Source: JABLTI01 sp035528035
GTDB lineage: Archaea > Asgardarchaeota > Heimdallarchaeia > JABLTI01
NCBI GenBank assembly: GCA_035528035.1
Contig: DATKZI010000026.1
Coordinates: 186,001 to 250,000, forward strand
DNA: 64,000 nucleotides
Direction: 5' to 3'
A program made the translations under genes and the position numbers. Every line of letters starts with the position of its first letter. Within the stretch, counting starts at the first letter, position 1. Below are positions 35,505-44,853 of this stretch, piece by piece. Under the pieces are notes generated by a model. That model was not told where the DNA came from. It made no database searches and worked only from the letters and a program-made list of their open reading frames with translations.

Positions 35505-37445
35505 TTATTTCATTCTCTTTTTTCTTCGAACAATTACTATCACGGGACAACTAATTAGGATTATCGCACCAAGTACTATGCCACCATAGAGAATAATTTT
35601 GAATTCAAAGCTATGTAAAAAGTCATTTACTTTAATAACAATCCAATCGATATTTGAGTTTCCTAACATATCATAGACTTTTAGTGATACATTGTAATAT
35701 CCTATTTCTAAAATTTCAATTGTATGAGTATTTGTTGGATAAACTTCTGTGGTAATAAAGCTACCATCTAAGTATATTTCAACATAGTTACAACCCGAAC
35801 CAGTATCCGTAGCTGTCCAAGAGATTTCAATTTGCCCAGGTTTATAGATAAGGCTATCAATGGGCGAGAGGATAGCAATGGTAGGATTATTGTAATCGAT
35901 GAGGATTTGATAGTGGGTAGCAGTTTTCCCAACGTTTCCAGCACCATCGACAGCAACCAGATGGAAGTACCAAATTCCCTCACTTAATGCAGTTAGTACT
36001 TTTGTGCTATTGGTTGTTGTATAAGTACCTGTAGTGGTGGTTGGAACGGTACCTGAATTATGATCAAGGATATAATAATAACCGTTAATACCATTTACAT
36101 CGATGGGAACAGACCAATTAAACTCTGGGAGAGCATTAGTATACCATTGATACTGATTGGGATGTGTGGAAGAAATAACTTCAGGAGCATAAATAGTGCA
36201 ATCATAATGGATAGTTAAAAATGGATCACCTAAAATAACCATGCCATAAAACCACTCAAGATAGTTGGTACTATTATAAATCTTAATGAATTGAAACCAA
36301 TCGTGCAAACTCTGACCAATAGTCTTGTTTTGAGCAAGTGGATTGTAGAAATTATTCCCTCCAAACATTCCACCAGTTTTGGTTGTCCCTACAACAGCTA
36401 AGGAATAGCTACTCGAGAAGAGGTAGGTTGTAGCTAAACAGTTTGGCTGTGTCCAATCAGCGCCATGGCAACAAAAGAGATTATAAAAATTGAAGGAAGG
36501 CTGAGCAGCGTGTATTTGAGCAGCTGTGACTGTTCCTTCACCTGTTCCACCAGGACCAAAATAATGTTGAGAAGGATTAGCTGAGCTATGTGCACAAAGA
36601 TGAGCCCATTCATAATCTTGAGTCATACGGTTAAGCCAATCAGTAGCATTAGTATAAGTGGCAGGAGTGTGAACATCAGTTCGAACAGGATAGGAATTTT
36701 GTAACCAACCAGGCCAATTATCATTAGTTCCATCTGCCCAAGCTTGCCAATCATCATCGATATAAGTTATCGCTTGATGGGTTCGAGCGACACCTCCTAT
36801 GCGATAATTATGAATTCTATTAAGAAGAGCAATGATGTTCTGATCATTGGACAATCCACCCAAAGATCTACTGGATGCATCAATTCGTCCCAGATAGATT
36901 TCAGGAAAGATATCACCAATGGAATCTAAATGAAAGTCATATACTCCATCAGGTGTTGGTCCGTCCATCCATTGACCATCAATATCAGTTAGAAAGAGAT
37001 CACAAATAAACGTTTCAGCAGAAAAACCTGTGGTTGCAGAATGATAAAAGTAAGCTACAGGTAAATTACCTATCAATACCACACCAGAAATCTGGTCAGA
37101 ATAATAATAATTTTGAATGATCTGTTTTAAGTAACTCACATTAGCAATAAAATTCGTAAATAAGATAGTATGATAGCCAGTGTTATTCAAATCTAAACGA
37201 TATTGATTCACAGCTGTTCGAACACCTGCAATCCCCCAGAGAGTGCTTTCCACGATTAGCAAAACCGATTCTCCATTTGAATAGGCAGTCGGTGTAATAG
37301 GTGAGGATAATCCAGGTGGAGCAGAAATGAATGGTTCCACAGCTTCCATTTGATGTACAAAAGGATAGCTCACAAAACCAATATTAAGAACTATAATTAA
37401 AACCAATACCAGGGGATAAAAAATTTTTGCTTTCAATCTTCCCAA
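35505..37445 (-). CDS. Surface-anchored caspase-like C25 (gingipain-type) protease, copy 1
   Basis: This 646-residue exported protein has a signal/hydrophobic N-terminus (residues 8-25). A gingipain-like domain follows: VVLIGNLPVAYFYH, IYLGRIDA, catalytic His in AHLCAHSSANPSQHYF near residue 284, and catalytic Cys in NLFCCHGADW near 323. Then come an Ig-like domain (NPTIAILSPIDSLIYKPGQI) and a C-terminal transmembrane helix with a basic stop (VRRKKRMK). C25 enzymes are Cys-His proteases of the caspase fold. It probably cuts proteins at the cell surface. The TTG start is shared with its paralogue at 46.6 kb. Confidence 0.82.
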   Translation of the reverse strand: MGRLKAKIFYPLVLVLIIVLNIGFVSYPFVHQMEAVEPFISAPPGLSSPITPTAYSNGESVLLIVESTLWGIAGVRTAVNQYRLDLNNTGYHTILFTNFIANVSYLKQIIQNYYYSDQISGVVLIGNLPVAYFYHSATTGFSAETFICDLFLTDIDGQWMDGPTPDGVYDFHLDSIGDIFPEIYLGRIDASSRSLGGLSNDQNIIALLNRIHNYRIGGVARTHQAITYIDDDWQAWADGTNDNWPGWLQNSYPVRTDVHTPATYTNATDWLNRMTQDYEWAHLCAHSSANPSQHYFGPGGTGEGTVTAAQIHAAQPSFNFYNLFCCHGADWTQPNCLATTYLFSSSYSLAVVGTTKTGGMFGGNNFYNPLAQNKTIGQSLHDWFQFIKIYNSTNYLEWFYGMVILGDPFLTIHYDCTIYAPEVISSTHPNQYQWYTNALPEFNWSVPIDVNGINGYYYILDHNSGTVPTTTTGTYTTTNSTKVLTALSEGIWYFHLVAVDGAGNVGKTATHYQILIDYNNPTIAILSPIDSLIYKPGQIEISWTATDTGSGCNYVEIYLDGSFITTEVYPTNTHTIEILEIGYYNVSLKVYDMLGNSNIDWIVIKVNDFLHSFEFKIILYGGIVLGAIILISCPVIVIVRRKKRMK

Positions 37446-37569
37446 CCAATAAATAATTTTAGATGTCTAGCTATTTATCCATTATGATGTAAGCAGAGAA
37501 GATAGAAAATTACAATAAAAGTTAAAAGATTGTTCATTAAAAGGGGAAAAAAATTACTAGCTTTGTTTA

Positions 37570-38034
37570 TTACTTTATATTGCTTGCTAATCCTAGAGGG
37601 TCCTTGTAGTTTTGGTACCATTGATACTGTCCTAAAAGGGAGTCTACAGTTTCACCTTGATTATCTGATGATAGTGTAAGAGAAGTGATTATGCTAACAA
37701 TTTCACCAATAAGAACTTCATTCCCCCTCAATGTGAACTCTGTAGTTCTTTCCTTGAGGAGCTTTTTAGCTAATGCATTATTAAGGAGCGTTAAATATTG
37801 TTTAGGATTAAATGAACCGCCTAGTTGTAGAAGGATATTAGTAGCATACAATAGATCATTAAGAGAAAATAGCTGCTTCAAAATCATTTCTTTTAGGAAC
37901 AAGTGAAAGTTCGGTAGCCCTTTACAGTTATCTAATAAAATAGTGATACTTGGAAAGCTAGATTGGTTGATAGTTATTTTATGTTTTATTAAATAAGCGA
38001 TTAACTCATTAGTAACTGTAGTAGTGTCTGTCAT
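37570..38034 (-). CDS. Hypothetical helical protein, 154 aa
   Basis: No family recognised. The protein is soluble and mostly alpha-helical (ELIAYLIKHKITINQSSFPS, later LLNNALAKKLLKERTTEFTL). It lacks a signal peptide, unlike its exported neighbours. It has no counterpart in the second duplicated block. The 280 bases to its right (38035-38315) contain one weak plus-strand reading frame that I do not accept as a gene. Confidence 0.45.
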   Translation of the reverse strand: MTDTTTVTNELIAYLIKHKITINQSSFPSITILLDNCKGLPNFHLFLKEMILKQLFSLNDLLYATNILLQLGGSFNPKQYLTLLNNALAKKLLKERTTEFTLRGNEVLIGEIVSIITSLTLSSDNQGETVDSLLGQYQWYQNYKDPLGLASNIK

Positions 38035-38315
38035 TTCAAATCCAAAATGGGTTAATTTACTAAAAAAGGTTTTAGTTGGTAATAAAGTGCAATAAAAAAT
38101 ATTTGAAAAATGTCACTTCTCTTTTTAAAGCTAAGAATTGCAAAATTTTACTCAAAAATCATCCCTCAAATAATTATTTCATTAAAGGAGTAAAAAGTTT
38201 ACCAAAATTAACAAACAACAATCACTTTTTCCTTTACATACGATATAGAAAAACAATGATTGTTTTTCATGAAAAAGGAGAAAAAGAGATAACTTCCTTA
38301 AAAACTTCCCACAAA

Positions 38316-38744
38316 TTATAAGTTCTGATCATTAGCTTCCGACAGATGTTGCTGACATATTCGCCAACCACCATCTCGTTTCTCTAGAACTCCTGTCCAT
38401 CGAATATTTTTCGAACCCCAAGGCTTTCCATCGAATTCACCTTCATCGTCTACCATCGCTGAGAACCAAGCTACATCTTTATTTTTAGAGAATACAATTC
38501 TTAGGTCTCTTATTTCATATCCTGTAGCAATATTACGTGGATCCATCCATCCATCTAAAAATATTTTAAACTGGCTCCAACCCATTGCAGTGCTCTTGGA
38601 GTCTGGAAAAATTGAGAAATAATCTTCATCATTTGAAAAAATGCTTTCAAAAAGTGCTCTATCTTTTGTTAGAGCCCAACCAAACGCAGCATGAAGAATT
38701 TTCCTAATCTCGTGTTCATTTTTTTTATCATTTGAAGCTGGCAA
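38316..38744 (-). CDS. SnoaL/NTF2-like fold protein
   Basis: This 142-residue protein has the layout of SnoaL-like/DUF4440 proteins: an N-terminal helix (EIRKILHAAFGWALTKDRAL), FESIFSNDEDYFSIFP, then strands YEIRDLRIVFSKNKDVAWFS and IRWTGVLEKRDGGWRICQQH. This fold hosts many small enzymes and ligand-binding proteins. The substrate is unknown. It has no copy in the second block and may be a later insertion. Confidence 0.8.
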   Translation of the reverse strand: MPASNDKKNEHEIRKILHAAFGWALTKDRALFESIFSNDEDYFSIFPDSKSTAMGWSQFKIFLDGWMDPRNIATGYEIRDLRIVFSKNKDVAWFSAMVDDEGEFDGKPWGSKNIRWTGVLEKRDGGWRICQQHLSEANDQNL

Positions 38745-38869
38745 ATTAAATCATCAAGGAATCAATTTCTATAACAAAAATAAGCATTTATGTAGCTCTA
38801 CCATAAATTCCAAATTTAAAGTAGGGTGAAGAATGGATAAAACAATATGTTAAAAATAATTACTATTGC

Positions 38870-38884
38870 GTTGTGAGACGCTAC
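38870..38884 (-). terminator. GTAGCG-family terminator hairpin (diverged member)
   Basis: On the minus strand, after the LVIVD gene at 38.9 kb, GTAGCGTCTCACAACGC folds with a short GCGT/ACGC stem. T-rich sequence follows. It belongs to the same repeated hairpin family as those at 52.43, 56.71 and 59.53 kb. Confidence 0.5.
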
Positions 38885-38904
38885 AAAAAAATAATAGTGA
38901 TGAA

Positions 38905-40182
38905 TTAGTTACTACTGATTTTCTTTCTTTTATAAAGTATAACGATTGTTGTAATAATTACTACTCCTAGCGAGGGGACAAGTATCATGGCAATAATTTG
39001 TCCTACTGGTCTTCCAGTTGTGCTTGGGAAAGTTACTTGAAAAACAAGTAATCCATAAAATATATCACCCACATAAAGATATGTTCCTTGTAAACAGACA
39101 TCAAAAGTATAAGGTCTTTTATCACCTCCAACAAGGAATGGATTTAATGGATCACTAACATCTAGTATATATACTCCATTGTCTCCTGCAGCTTCAAAAA
39201 TATACTTACCATAAACAAAGATATCTTTTACTGTTTCATCACTCCAGTCACCCATACTATCTGTTCCACCATAGAACTGGCTAAGTTTGACAGGATGATA
39301 AATATCAGATATGTCAAGTATGAAGAGACCATAACCAGAAGTACCAAGGTAAGCATAAGAACCATTTACTGAGATACCAAAACCAGGCATTTCAGTATAA
39401 ACAACATCCTCATAATGACTTATTTCGATTGGTTGTAGAGGATCACTCACATCAAGAATAACTAGAGCATTTCCCGTTTCATTTCCATTTGCAATGAAAG
39501 CATAATCTCCAGCTACAACAACATCATACGCACATAAACTGGTATTATAACAACCAACTTCTTTTGGTTGTGTTGGATCACTAATATTAACTATAACCAA
39601 ACCATTATTTTCAGCAGCTAAATATGCATAATCGTCTTGGAGAGTTATTGCCCAAACATGATCAGAAATTGTTGTGTTATATACTCCCACCTTAGAAATA
39701 TTGGTATGGTTGCTCACATCGAGGATTTCTAATCCATAAAGACTCCCAAGATAGAGATATTCGTTTCGGAAAGTAAGTGTAGTCAACCTACCAGTTGGAT
39801 AGATATACTCTGAAATAAAAGTGGGATTACTAGCATTACTAACATCGAATATGGTTGGATTATAACCAATAATAGAGAATAGGTAATCATCTTCTAAAGC
39901 AAGACCTAATACTCTTACATAATCATCAGAAGGATATTTGTTAAGTAAAGTTAGTTCAACAGCACTAGCAAGCTGGAGTTTGGAATCATTCTTTGAATGA
40001 ACAGCTTCTCCTATTCTCATCGCAGGTGAAGCTACCCATAAATTTGTAAACATCACCAAAAAAAGGAGAAAGAAAGGAGAAAAACGATGAAGGTTATTTT
40101 TTAATTTTTGATGCATAAGTGAAAATTTTTTCCCTATAAGACCAAATTTTCTTTCTAATTTATTGACTTTTTGACTTGTCAT
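38905..40182 (-). CDS. LVIVD-repeat beta-propeller surface protein
   Basis: This exported protein of about 425 residues has an N-terminal hydrophobic helix (FSPFFLLFLVMFTNLW). Propeller blades follow with repeats such as GLVIVNISDPTQPKEVG, LVILDVSDPLQPIEI and GVYILDVSDPLNPF, the LVIVD repeat. A C-terminal transmembrane anchor with KRKKISSN completes it. Start is ATG 40182 with GGATG about nine bases upstream; a TTG lies 18 bases earlier. Such propellers usually bind proteins or glycans outside the cell. Its 3' end is nearly the same as that of the gene at 56.75 kb. Confidence 0.85.
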   Translation of the reverse strand: MTSQKVNKLERKFGLIGKKFSLMHQKLKNNLHRFSPFFLLFLVMFTNLWVASPAMRIGEAVHSKNDSKLQLASAVELTLLNKYPSDDYVRVLGLALEDDYLFSIIGYNPTIFDVSNASNPTFISEYIYPTGRLTTLTFRNEYLYLGSLYGLEILDVSNHTNISKVGVYNTTISDHVWAITLQDDYAYLAAENNGLVIVNISDPTQPKEVGCYNTSLCAYDVVVAGDYAFIANGNETGNALVILDVSDPLQPIEISHYEDVVYTEMPGFGISVNGSYAYLGTSGYGLFILDISDIYHPVKLSQFYGGTDSMGDWSDETVKDIFVYGKYIFEAAGDNGVYILDVSDPLNPFLVGGDKRPYTFDVCLQGTYLYVGDIFYGLLVFQVTFPSTTGRPVGQIIAMILVPSLGVVIITTIVILYKRKKISSN

Positions 40183-40242
40183 TGTATTCCATCCTTTCAA
40201 TTGTTTTTCTATTCTTTGAATATTCTATTTATTTTTAATTTA

Positions 40243-40377
40243 AGACAAATTCTACTTTTATCCAATCACTGTAAAAGGTATCTATTATATCTGTTCTATC
40301 ATCTTTATACTCAATATTGCATCTGAACTTTAATCCAAGTGTTAATCCTTTTAGAACACTATCAACATTGGACTAAA
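40243..40377 (-). pseudogene. Remnant of the C-terminal end of the Ig-like surface protein
   Basis: On the minus strand about 45 codons read LGLKFRCNIEYKDDRTDIID then TFYSDWIKVEFVLN. This matches the C-terminus of the intact gene at 58.05 kb (IGIKFRCNIEYVDDRTTTVD). A stop codon precedes it, and no longer frame remains. It sits between two LVIVD genes and shows that an LVIVD plus Ig-like pair was once repeated here. Confidence 0.75.
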
Positions 40378-40387
40378 ATAATCATTT

Positions 40388-41641
40388 TTAATTCTTCTTT
40401 TTCTTATACAATGTAACAACTACTGTAATGATTGCTACTCCTAAAATAGGTGCCACTATTATAGCAATAAGTTGCCCTAGTGGTCTACCAGTAGTGCTTG
40501 AGAATGTCATATTTAGGATCATAATACCTAAGAGCACATCTTGAAGGAAAAGATAGGTATCATGTACATGAACACCATAAAGCAAATAAGCACCTGAATA
40601 TTGACCATTTAACTTTGGACTTTTGGGTTCGGAAAAATCGAGTACATATAAGCTTGTAGCTCCAGCTGCTTCAAAGACGTATTGTTCTTTTACAAAGGTG
40701 CCCCATATAATTTCTTCATTTCCAAGTTCACCAATAGGTTGCTCTGTATTGCCATAGAAATGACTGATCAACTGTGGTTGCGTAGTATTTGTTATATCCA
40801 GAATAAAAAGTCCATATTCTTCAGTTCCCAAATAAGCATAAGAACCATTTACTGTTATGCTTAATCCTGCCATTTCAGGATATTCTAGATTATCATAATA
40901 CCCTATTTTACTAGGATTCGTAGGATCGCTTACATCAACAATCACTAAGACATTATCGGTTCCATTACTGTTAGCAATAAAAATGATTGACTCTTTTAGT
41001 GCAATATCCCAGGTATCAATATTTGTCTTGTACGAACCAATTTTAAATGGATTAGTAGGATCAGTTATATTCACAATAACCAACCCATTATTTTCTGCTG
41101 CTAAATAGGCATAGTTTCCTTGGAGCACGATTTTTTCTACAGGATTAGTGGTATTACACTGTCCTATTTTAGTAATATTCGAAAGATCACTGATATCGAG
41201 GATTTCTAAATCACTAGAACTACCAAGATACAAATAATCGTCTCTTAGAGCCAAAGTATTCATTCTACCATTCTCTACAGGATAGTCCGCTACAAAGGTC
41301 GGGTTGCTAATATTACTCACATCTATAATTGTGGGATTGTATCCAATAATGCTATAGATATAATTGTCCCGCATAGCGAACCCCAAACCTCGAGTTGTCC
41401 TATTAGCTGGGTAATGTGCTAAAAAGGTAAATTCCACATTGGTGATTGCACTATCTTGCTTAGCGTCTGTGGTTAATCCTTCGTTAATGGTATTTGGCAG
41501 ATAACATGCACCTAAAAAAATATTGGAGAACCAAAGCAAGAAACAGAAAAATAAAACGCTAAAGACTATGCTCTCCTTCTTTATTTTTCCACCTGTTAAA
41601 AAGCTTGATCTTCTTGAATGGCTCTTTCTTCTAGTCAACAT
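40388..41641 (-). CDS. LVIVD-repeat beta-propeller surface protein (paralogue)
   Basis: This 417-residue protein is built like the previous one: N-terminal hydrophobic helix (IVFSVLFFCFLLWFSNIFLG), propeller repeats (GLVIVNITDPTNPFKIG, LVIVDVSDPTNPSKIG, GLFILDITNTTQPQLIS) and a C-terminal transmembrane helix with KKKKN. Its body is close to the gene at 56.75 kb, but its last 35 residues are not. Many NxS/T sites suggest glycosylation. Confidence 0.85.
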   Translation of the reverse strand: MLTRRKSHSRRSSFLTGGKIKKESIVFSVLFFCFLLWFSNIFLGACYLPNTINEGLTTDAKQDSAITNVEFTFLAHYPANRTTRGLGFAMRDNYIYSIIGYNPTIIDVSNISNPTFVADYPVENGRMNTLALRDDYLYLGSSSDLEILDISDLSNITKIGQCNTTNPVEKIVLQGNYAYLAAENNGLVIVNITDPTNPFKIGSYKTNIDTWDIALKESIIFIANSNGTDNVLVIVDVSDPTNPSKIGYYDNLEYPEMAGLSITVNGSYAYLGTEEYGLFILDITNTTQPQLISHFYGNTEQPIGELGNEEIIWGTFVKEQYVFEAAGATSLYVLDFSEPKSPKLNGQYSGAYLLYGVHVHDTYLFLQDVLLGIMILNMTFSSTTGRPLGQLIAIIVAPILGVAIITVVVTLYKKKKN

Positions 41642-41668
41642 ATTATGTTCATCCTATATCTCAGTATC

Positions 41669-41942
41669 TTATGAAACAAGTTTGAATTCTACTTTCACCC
41701 AGTCACTGTAAAAGTAATCTAATGTAGTTGTTCTATCATCTACATATTCAAGATTACATCTAAATTTTATCCCTATCGTTTGTCCTATAAGACTACTATC
41801 ATTACTAAAACGATAGAACACTGAATGTCGGCTTATTGCATCATAGGCATAATTAACTTTATCATCAGGATACAAAGTATTTTGCCCATTTGGTTCTAGA
41901 CTCCTATAGTTAATATCAACTGAAGTAGCTCCAGCATATCCA
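41669..41942 (-). pseudogene. Truncated tail of the Ig-like surface protein at the duplication joint
   Basis: The last 90 residues (GATSVDINYRSLEPNGQNTL through DWVKVEFKLVS) are nearly identical to the end of the 58.05-kb gene. Upstream of about 41942 the sequence switches to cdc48 sequence read in antisense. The frame opened there (SALFLSNLSIRINPAF) is an artefact of the joint. The signal peptide and Ig-like part are gone, so this is a dead 3' fragment. Confidence 0.8.
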
Positions 41943-41969
41943 GAAGACCAAAATGCTGGATTAATTCGT

Positions 41970-43958
41970 ATGGATAAATTACTCAGAAACAATGCAGATG
42001 TTGGGTTATCAGAAAAAGTTGAAGTTACCAAAGCTAATGCTAAAAACGCAAAAACAGTTACCTTAGCGCCTTTTCAGACACCTGTAGCGATTGATTATAG
42101 TTTCGAGAATTTCGTTAAACGTAAATTATTAGGGTATCCTTTAACAGAAGAGGATACTGTTCTTATACCCATCCTAGGCAAATCTCTCCCCTTTACAGTT
42201 ACATCCACTAATCCAAAAGGAATAATCAGAATAACAGAAGATACCGAACTAAAAGTAATCGACAAACCAGTTCAAGTATCAGATGAAGCACTTCAAAGAA
42301 CTTCCTATGAAGATATTGGTGGACTTGGAAATCAAATTCAAAGGATTCGTGAAATGGTTGAGCTTCCTATGAAACATCCTGAATTGTTCAAGAAATTAGG
42401 AATAGAGCCACCAAAAGGTGTTCTTTTACATGGACCTCCAGGTTGTGGAAAAACGCTTATAGCAAAAGCAGTAGCTAATGAAAGTGCTTCAAATTTTGTT
42501 GTCATTAACGGCCCCGAGATTATGTCTAAATTCTATGGAGAATCAGAGCAAAGATTACGATCAATATTCAAAGATGCCTCAGCTAAAGCTCCAACAATAA
42601 TTTTCATAGATGAATTGGATGCTATTGCAAGTAAACGAGCAGAAGTCACAGGTGAAGTTGAACGAAGAGTTGTTGCCCAACTACTCGCCTTAATGGATGG
42701 TATGGTCTCTCGAGGTGAAGTTATGGTTGTAGGAGCAACTAATAGACCTAATGCAATTGATCCAGCATTACGAAGACCAGGTCGATTTGATCGAGAAATT
42801 GAAATTGGTGTACCAGATCGAGACGGACGTCGTGAAATCCTCCTAATTCATTCTCGAGGTATGCCACTAGCTCCAGATGTGAACCTTGATTTAATAGCTG
42901 AAAAAACTCATGGGTATGTAGGAGCTGATTTACAAGCACTTTGTCGAGAATCTGCAATGAAGGCTTTACGAAAATTCCTTCCAGATATTGATTATGCTGA
43001 TAAAATAATTACTCCAGAATTATTAGATATATTAGTAGTTACTCAAGAGGATTTTCTTTCAGCTATGAAGGAAATCCAACCATCTGCAATTCGAGAAGTT
43101 TTCACTGAAATACCTAACATTCACTGGAACGATGTTGGAGGTCTAGATGAGCAAATCCGAGAATTGAAGGAAGCTATAGAATGGCCTTTGAAATTCAAAG
43201 AATCATTTTCAAGAATGGGTATCTCTCCTCCAAGAGGAATACTCTTATTCGGTCCTCCAGGTTGCGGGAAGACACTTTTGGCAAAAGCAGTAGCTACAGA
43301 AAGTGAAGTTAATTTCATTAGTATCAAAGGACCAGAAATGATGAGTAAATGGGTTGGTGAGTCAGAAAAAGCTGTACGAGAAATTTTCAGAAAGGCAAAG
43401 ATGTCTGCACCAACAATTGTTTTCTTCGATGAAATAGATGCTTTAGCACCACGAAGAGGTAGTGGGTTAGGAGATTCCGGTAGTACTGAAAGAGTGATAA
43501 GCCAACTTCTAACTGAAATAGATGGTTTGGAAATGATCAAACAAGTAGTTATCATCGCTGCAACAAATAGACCAGATATTATTGATAATGCCTTATTACG
43601 ACCTGGAAGGTTCGATAGATTCGTTTTAGTTCCACCACCAGACTTCAAAGCAAGAATAAAAATACTTGAGATATTTACAAAGAATATGCCTATTGAGGAG
43701 AGCATTGACCTGAAAATCCTTGCGAAAGAAATTGAAGGTTTCTCTGGAGCAGATATTGAATCATTGTGTAGAGAAGCTGGCATGTTAGCTTTACGAGCAG
43801 ATATGAATACAGATATTATTAATCAAGAGCATTTTGACGCAGCAAAGAATAAGGTACAAGCATCAATAACCCCTGAAGTGCTCAAATATTATGAAAAAGC
43901 AAAAGAACGCTTGAGACGTTCTTCTGTAGAAGTATCTTCTTTATCACCTACAATTTAA
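41970..43958 (+). CDS. Cdc48-like AAA ATPase, N-terminally truncated copy 2
   Basis: This 662-residue paralogue of the 32.16-kb gene begins at what is Met-70 of the full copy. The first half of the N domain is missing, and no start codon exists further upstream before a stop at 41907. Both AAA modules are intact: two GPPGCGKT motifs, IIFIDELDAIA, IVFFDEIDALA and both RPGRFDR fingers. Protein identity to copy 1 is very high, and the base differences I checked are mostly synonymous, so it has been kept functional by selection. Loss of part of the N domain should change adaptor or substrate binding. The native promoter was lost at the joint. Confidence 0.9.
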   Translation: MDKLLRNNADVGLSEKVEVTKANAKNAKTVTLAPFQTPVAIDYSFENFVKRKLLGYPLTEEDTVLIPILGKSLPFTVTSTNPKGIIRITEDTELKVIDKPVQVSDEALQRTSYEDIGGLGNQIQRIREMVELPMKHPELFKKLGIEPPKGVLLHGPPGCGKTLIAKAVANESASNFVVINGPEIMSKFYGESEQRLRSIFKDASAKAPTIIFIDELDAIASKRAEVTGEVERRVVAQLLALMDGMVSRGEVMVVGATNRPNAIDPALRRPGRFDREIEIGVPDRDGRREILLIHSRGMPLAPDVNLDLIAEKTHGYVGADLQALCRESAMKALRKFLPDIDYADKIITPELLDILVVTQEDFLSAMKEIQPSAIREVFTEIPNIHWNDVGGLDEQIRELKEAIEWPLKFKESFSRMGISPPRGILLFGPPGCGKTLLAKAVATESEVNFISIKGPEMMSKWVGESEKAVREIFRKAKMSAPTIVFFDEIDALAPRRGSGLGDSGSTERVISQLLTEIDGLEMIKQVVIIAATNRPDIIDNALLRPGRFDRFVLVPPPDFKARIKILEIFTKNMPIEESIDLKILAKEIEGFSGADIESLCREAGMLALRADMNTDIINQEHFDAAKNKVQASITPEVLKYYEKAKERLRRSSVEVSSLSPTI

Positions 43959-43986
43959 CATTAAAAAGGATTGATTCATTCAATCC

Positions 43987-44349
43987 TTAATCAAAATCCC
44001 AAAAATCGAAAAGGAATGCTAAAATAACTACTAATTGTTCGTCAGTTAATGAATCTCTATACATACCTATAGTTGATCCAGAACTATTACGAATGGACCC
44101 ATTTTCTGCATAGCCAATGGTTGAACCATTAGAATTAGATGCTCTACCAGACCTAAAATAACCAATAGTTGACCCAGAGCTGTTCACCACTCTTTCAGAA
44201 GAAAATCGTCCAATAGTACTCCCACTCGAATTTCTTATAGAACCACTACTGATCCTGCCAATAGTACTACCACTGCTATTTAAAATAGAGCTGGTATCAA
44301 TATACCCTATAGTAGAACACGAACTATTAGTAATTGCTACACGAGACAT
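43987..44349 (-). CDS. Six-repeat NSSGSTIG (beta-flower-like) protein, copy 2
   Basis: This paralogue of the 34.39-kb gene keeps all six 16-residue units. The first reads NSSCSTIG, so a Gly is replaced by Cys. The C-terminal hydrophobic helix is kept (LVVILAFLFDFWDF). ATG 44349 matches the start of copy 1. It is convergent with cdc48 copy 2, sharing a terminator hairpin. Confidence 0.7.
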   Translation of the reverse strand: MSRVAITNSSCSTIGYIDTSSILNSSGSTIGRISSGSIRNSSGSTIGRFSSERVVNSSGSTIGYFRSGRASNSNGSTIGYAENGSIRNSSGSTIGMYRDSLTDEQLVVILAFLFDFWDFD

Positions 44350-44527
44350 ATTCAATCAAAAAGAAATCCTAGGAAAAAGATTAAAGTATTTGCGTAGAAG
44401 CAATTTGGTAACTAGTTCTTGAGGAAATTTCTTCGCATTCCATAATTTTTTAAAGGAAACAAAATAATCTATGGATATAGGAATTTTTACAGTGTGTTTT
44501 AACAAGTAATTTCCTCAAGGAGTTCTA

Positions 44528-44806
44528 ATGATTATGTCCAAAGAGAAAAATGCAATTTGGAAAACTATGCCCCTCGCAACAGCTGTCCTAATGGCTATAG
44601 AAAAACGTCAAGGCGTTCTTTTAGATGACGAATTAATGAATATCCTATCCCAAGAATTTGGTGAAGTATCAAATGTGGAGATGAATCAAGTGCTAATGAA
44701 TTTGGAAATCAGAGGAATCATTCATGTAAACTATATCACCAAAAATAAAAGACGCATAGAACAGATAAAAGATAATATGGTCTATATGGCTGTTGGTGAA
44801 GATTAA
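44528..44806 (+). CDS. Small winged-helix-like protein, copy 2
   Basis: The 92-residue sequence is almost identical to the 34.92-kb gene, with the same AGGAG five bases before ATG and a conserved upstream region of about 80 bases. Base differences are mainly at third positions. Keeping two near-identical copies suggests a dosage or regulatory role. Confidence 0.65.
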   Translation: MIMSKEKNAIWKTMPLATAVLMAIEKRQGVLLDDELMNILSQEFGEVSNVEMNQVLMNLEIRGIIHVNYITKNKRRIEQIKDNMVYMAVGED

Positions 44807-44853
44807 TCGGTCTTTTCTTTAAAAACACAGAAAATTTAAGGAAAAAGAAGAAG

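Noticed and set aside
38076..38321. Plus-strand 81-codon frame
   Set aside because: It is Lys/Asn/Phe-rich, AT-driven, overlaps the end of the SnoaL-like gene and has no ribosome-binding site or family resemblance.
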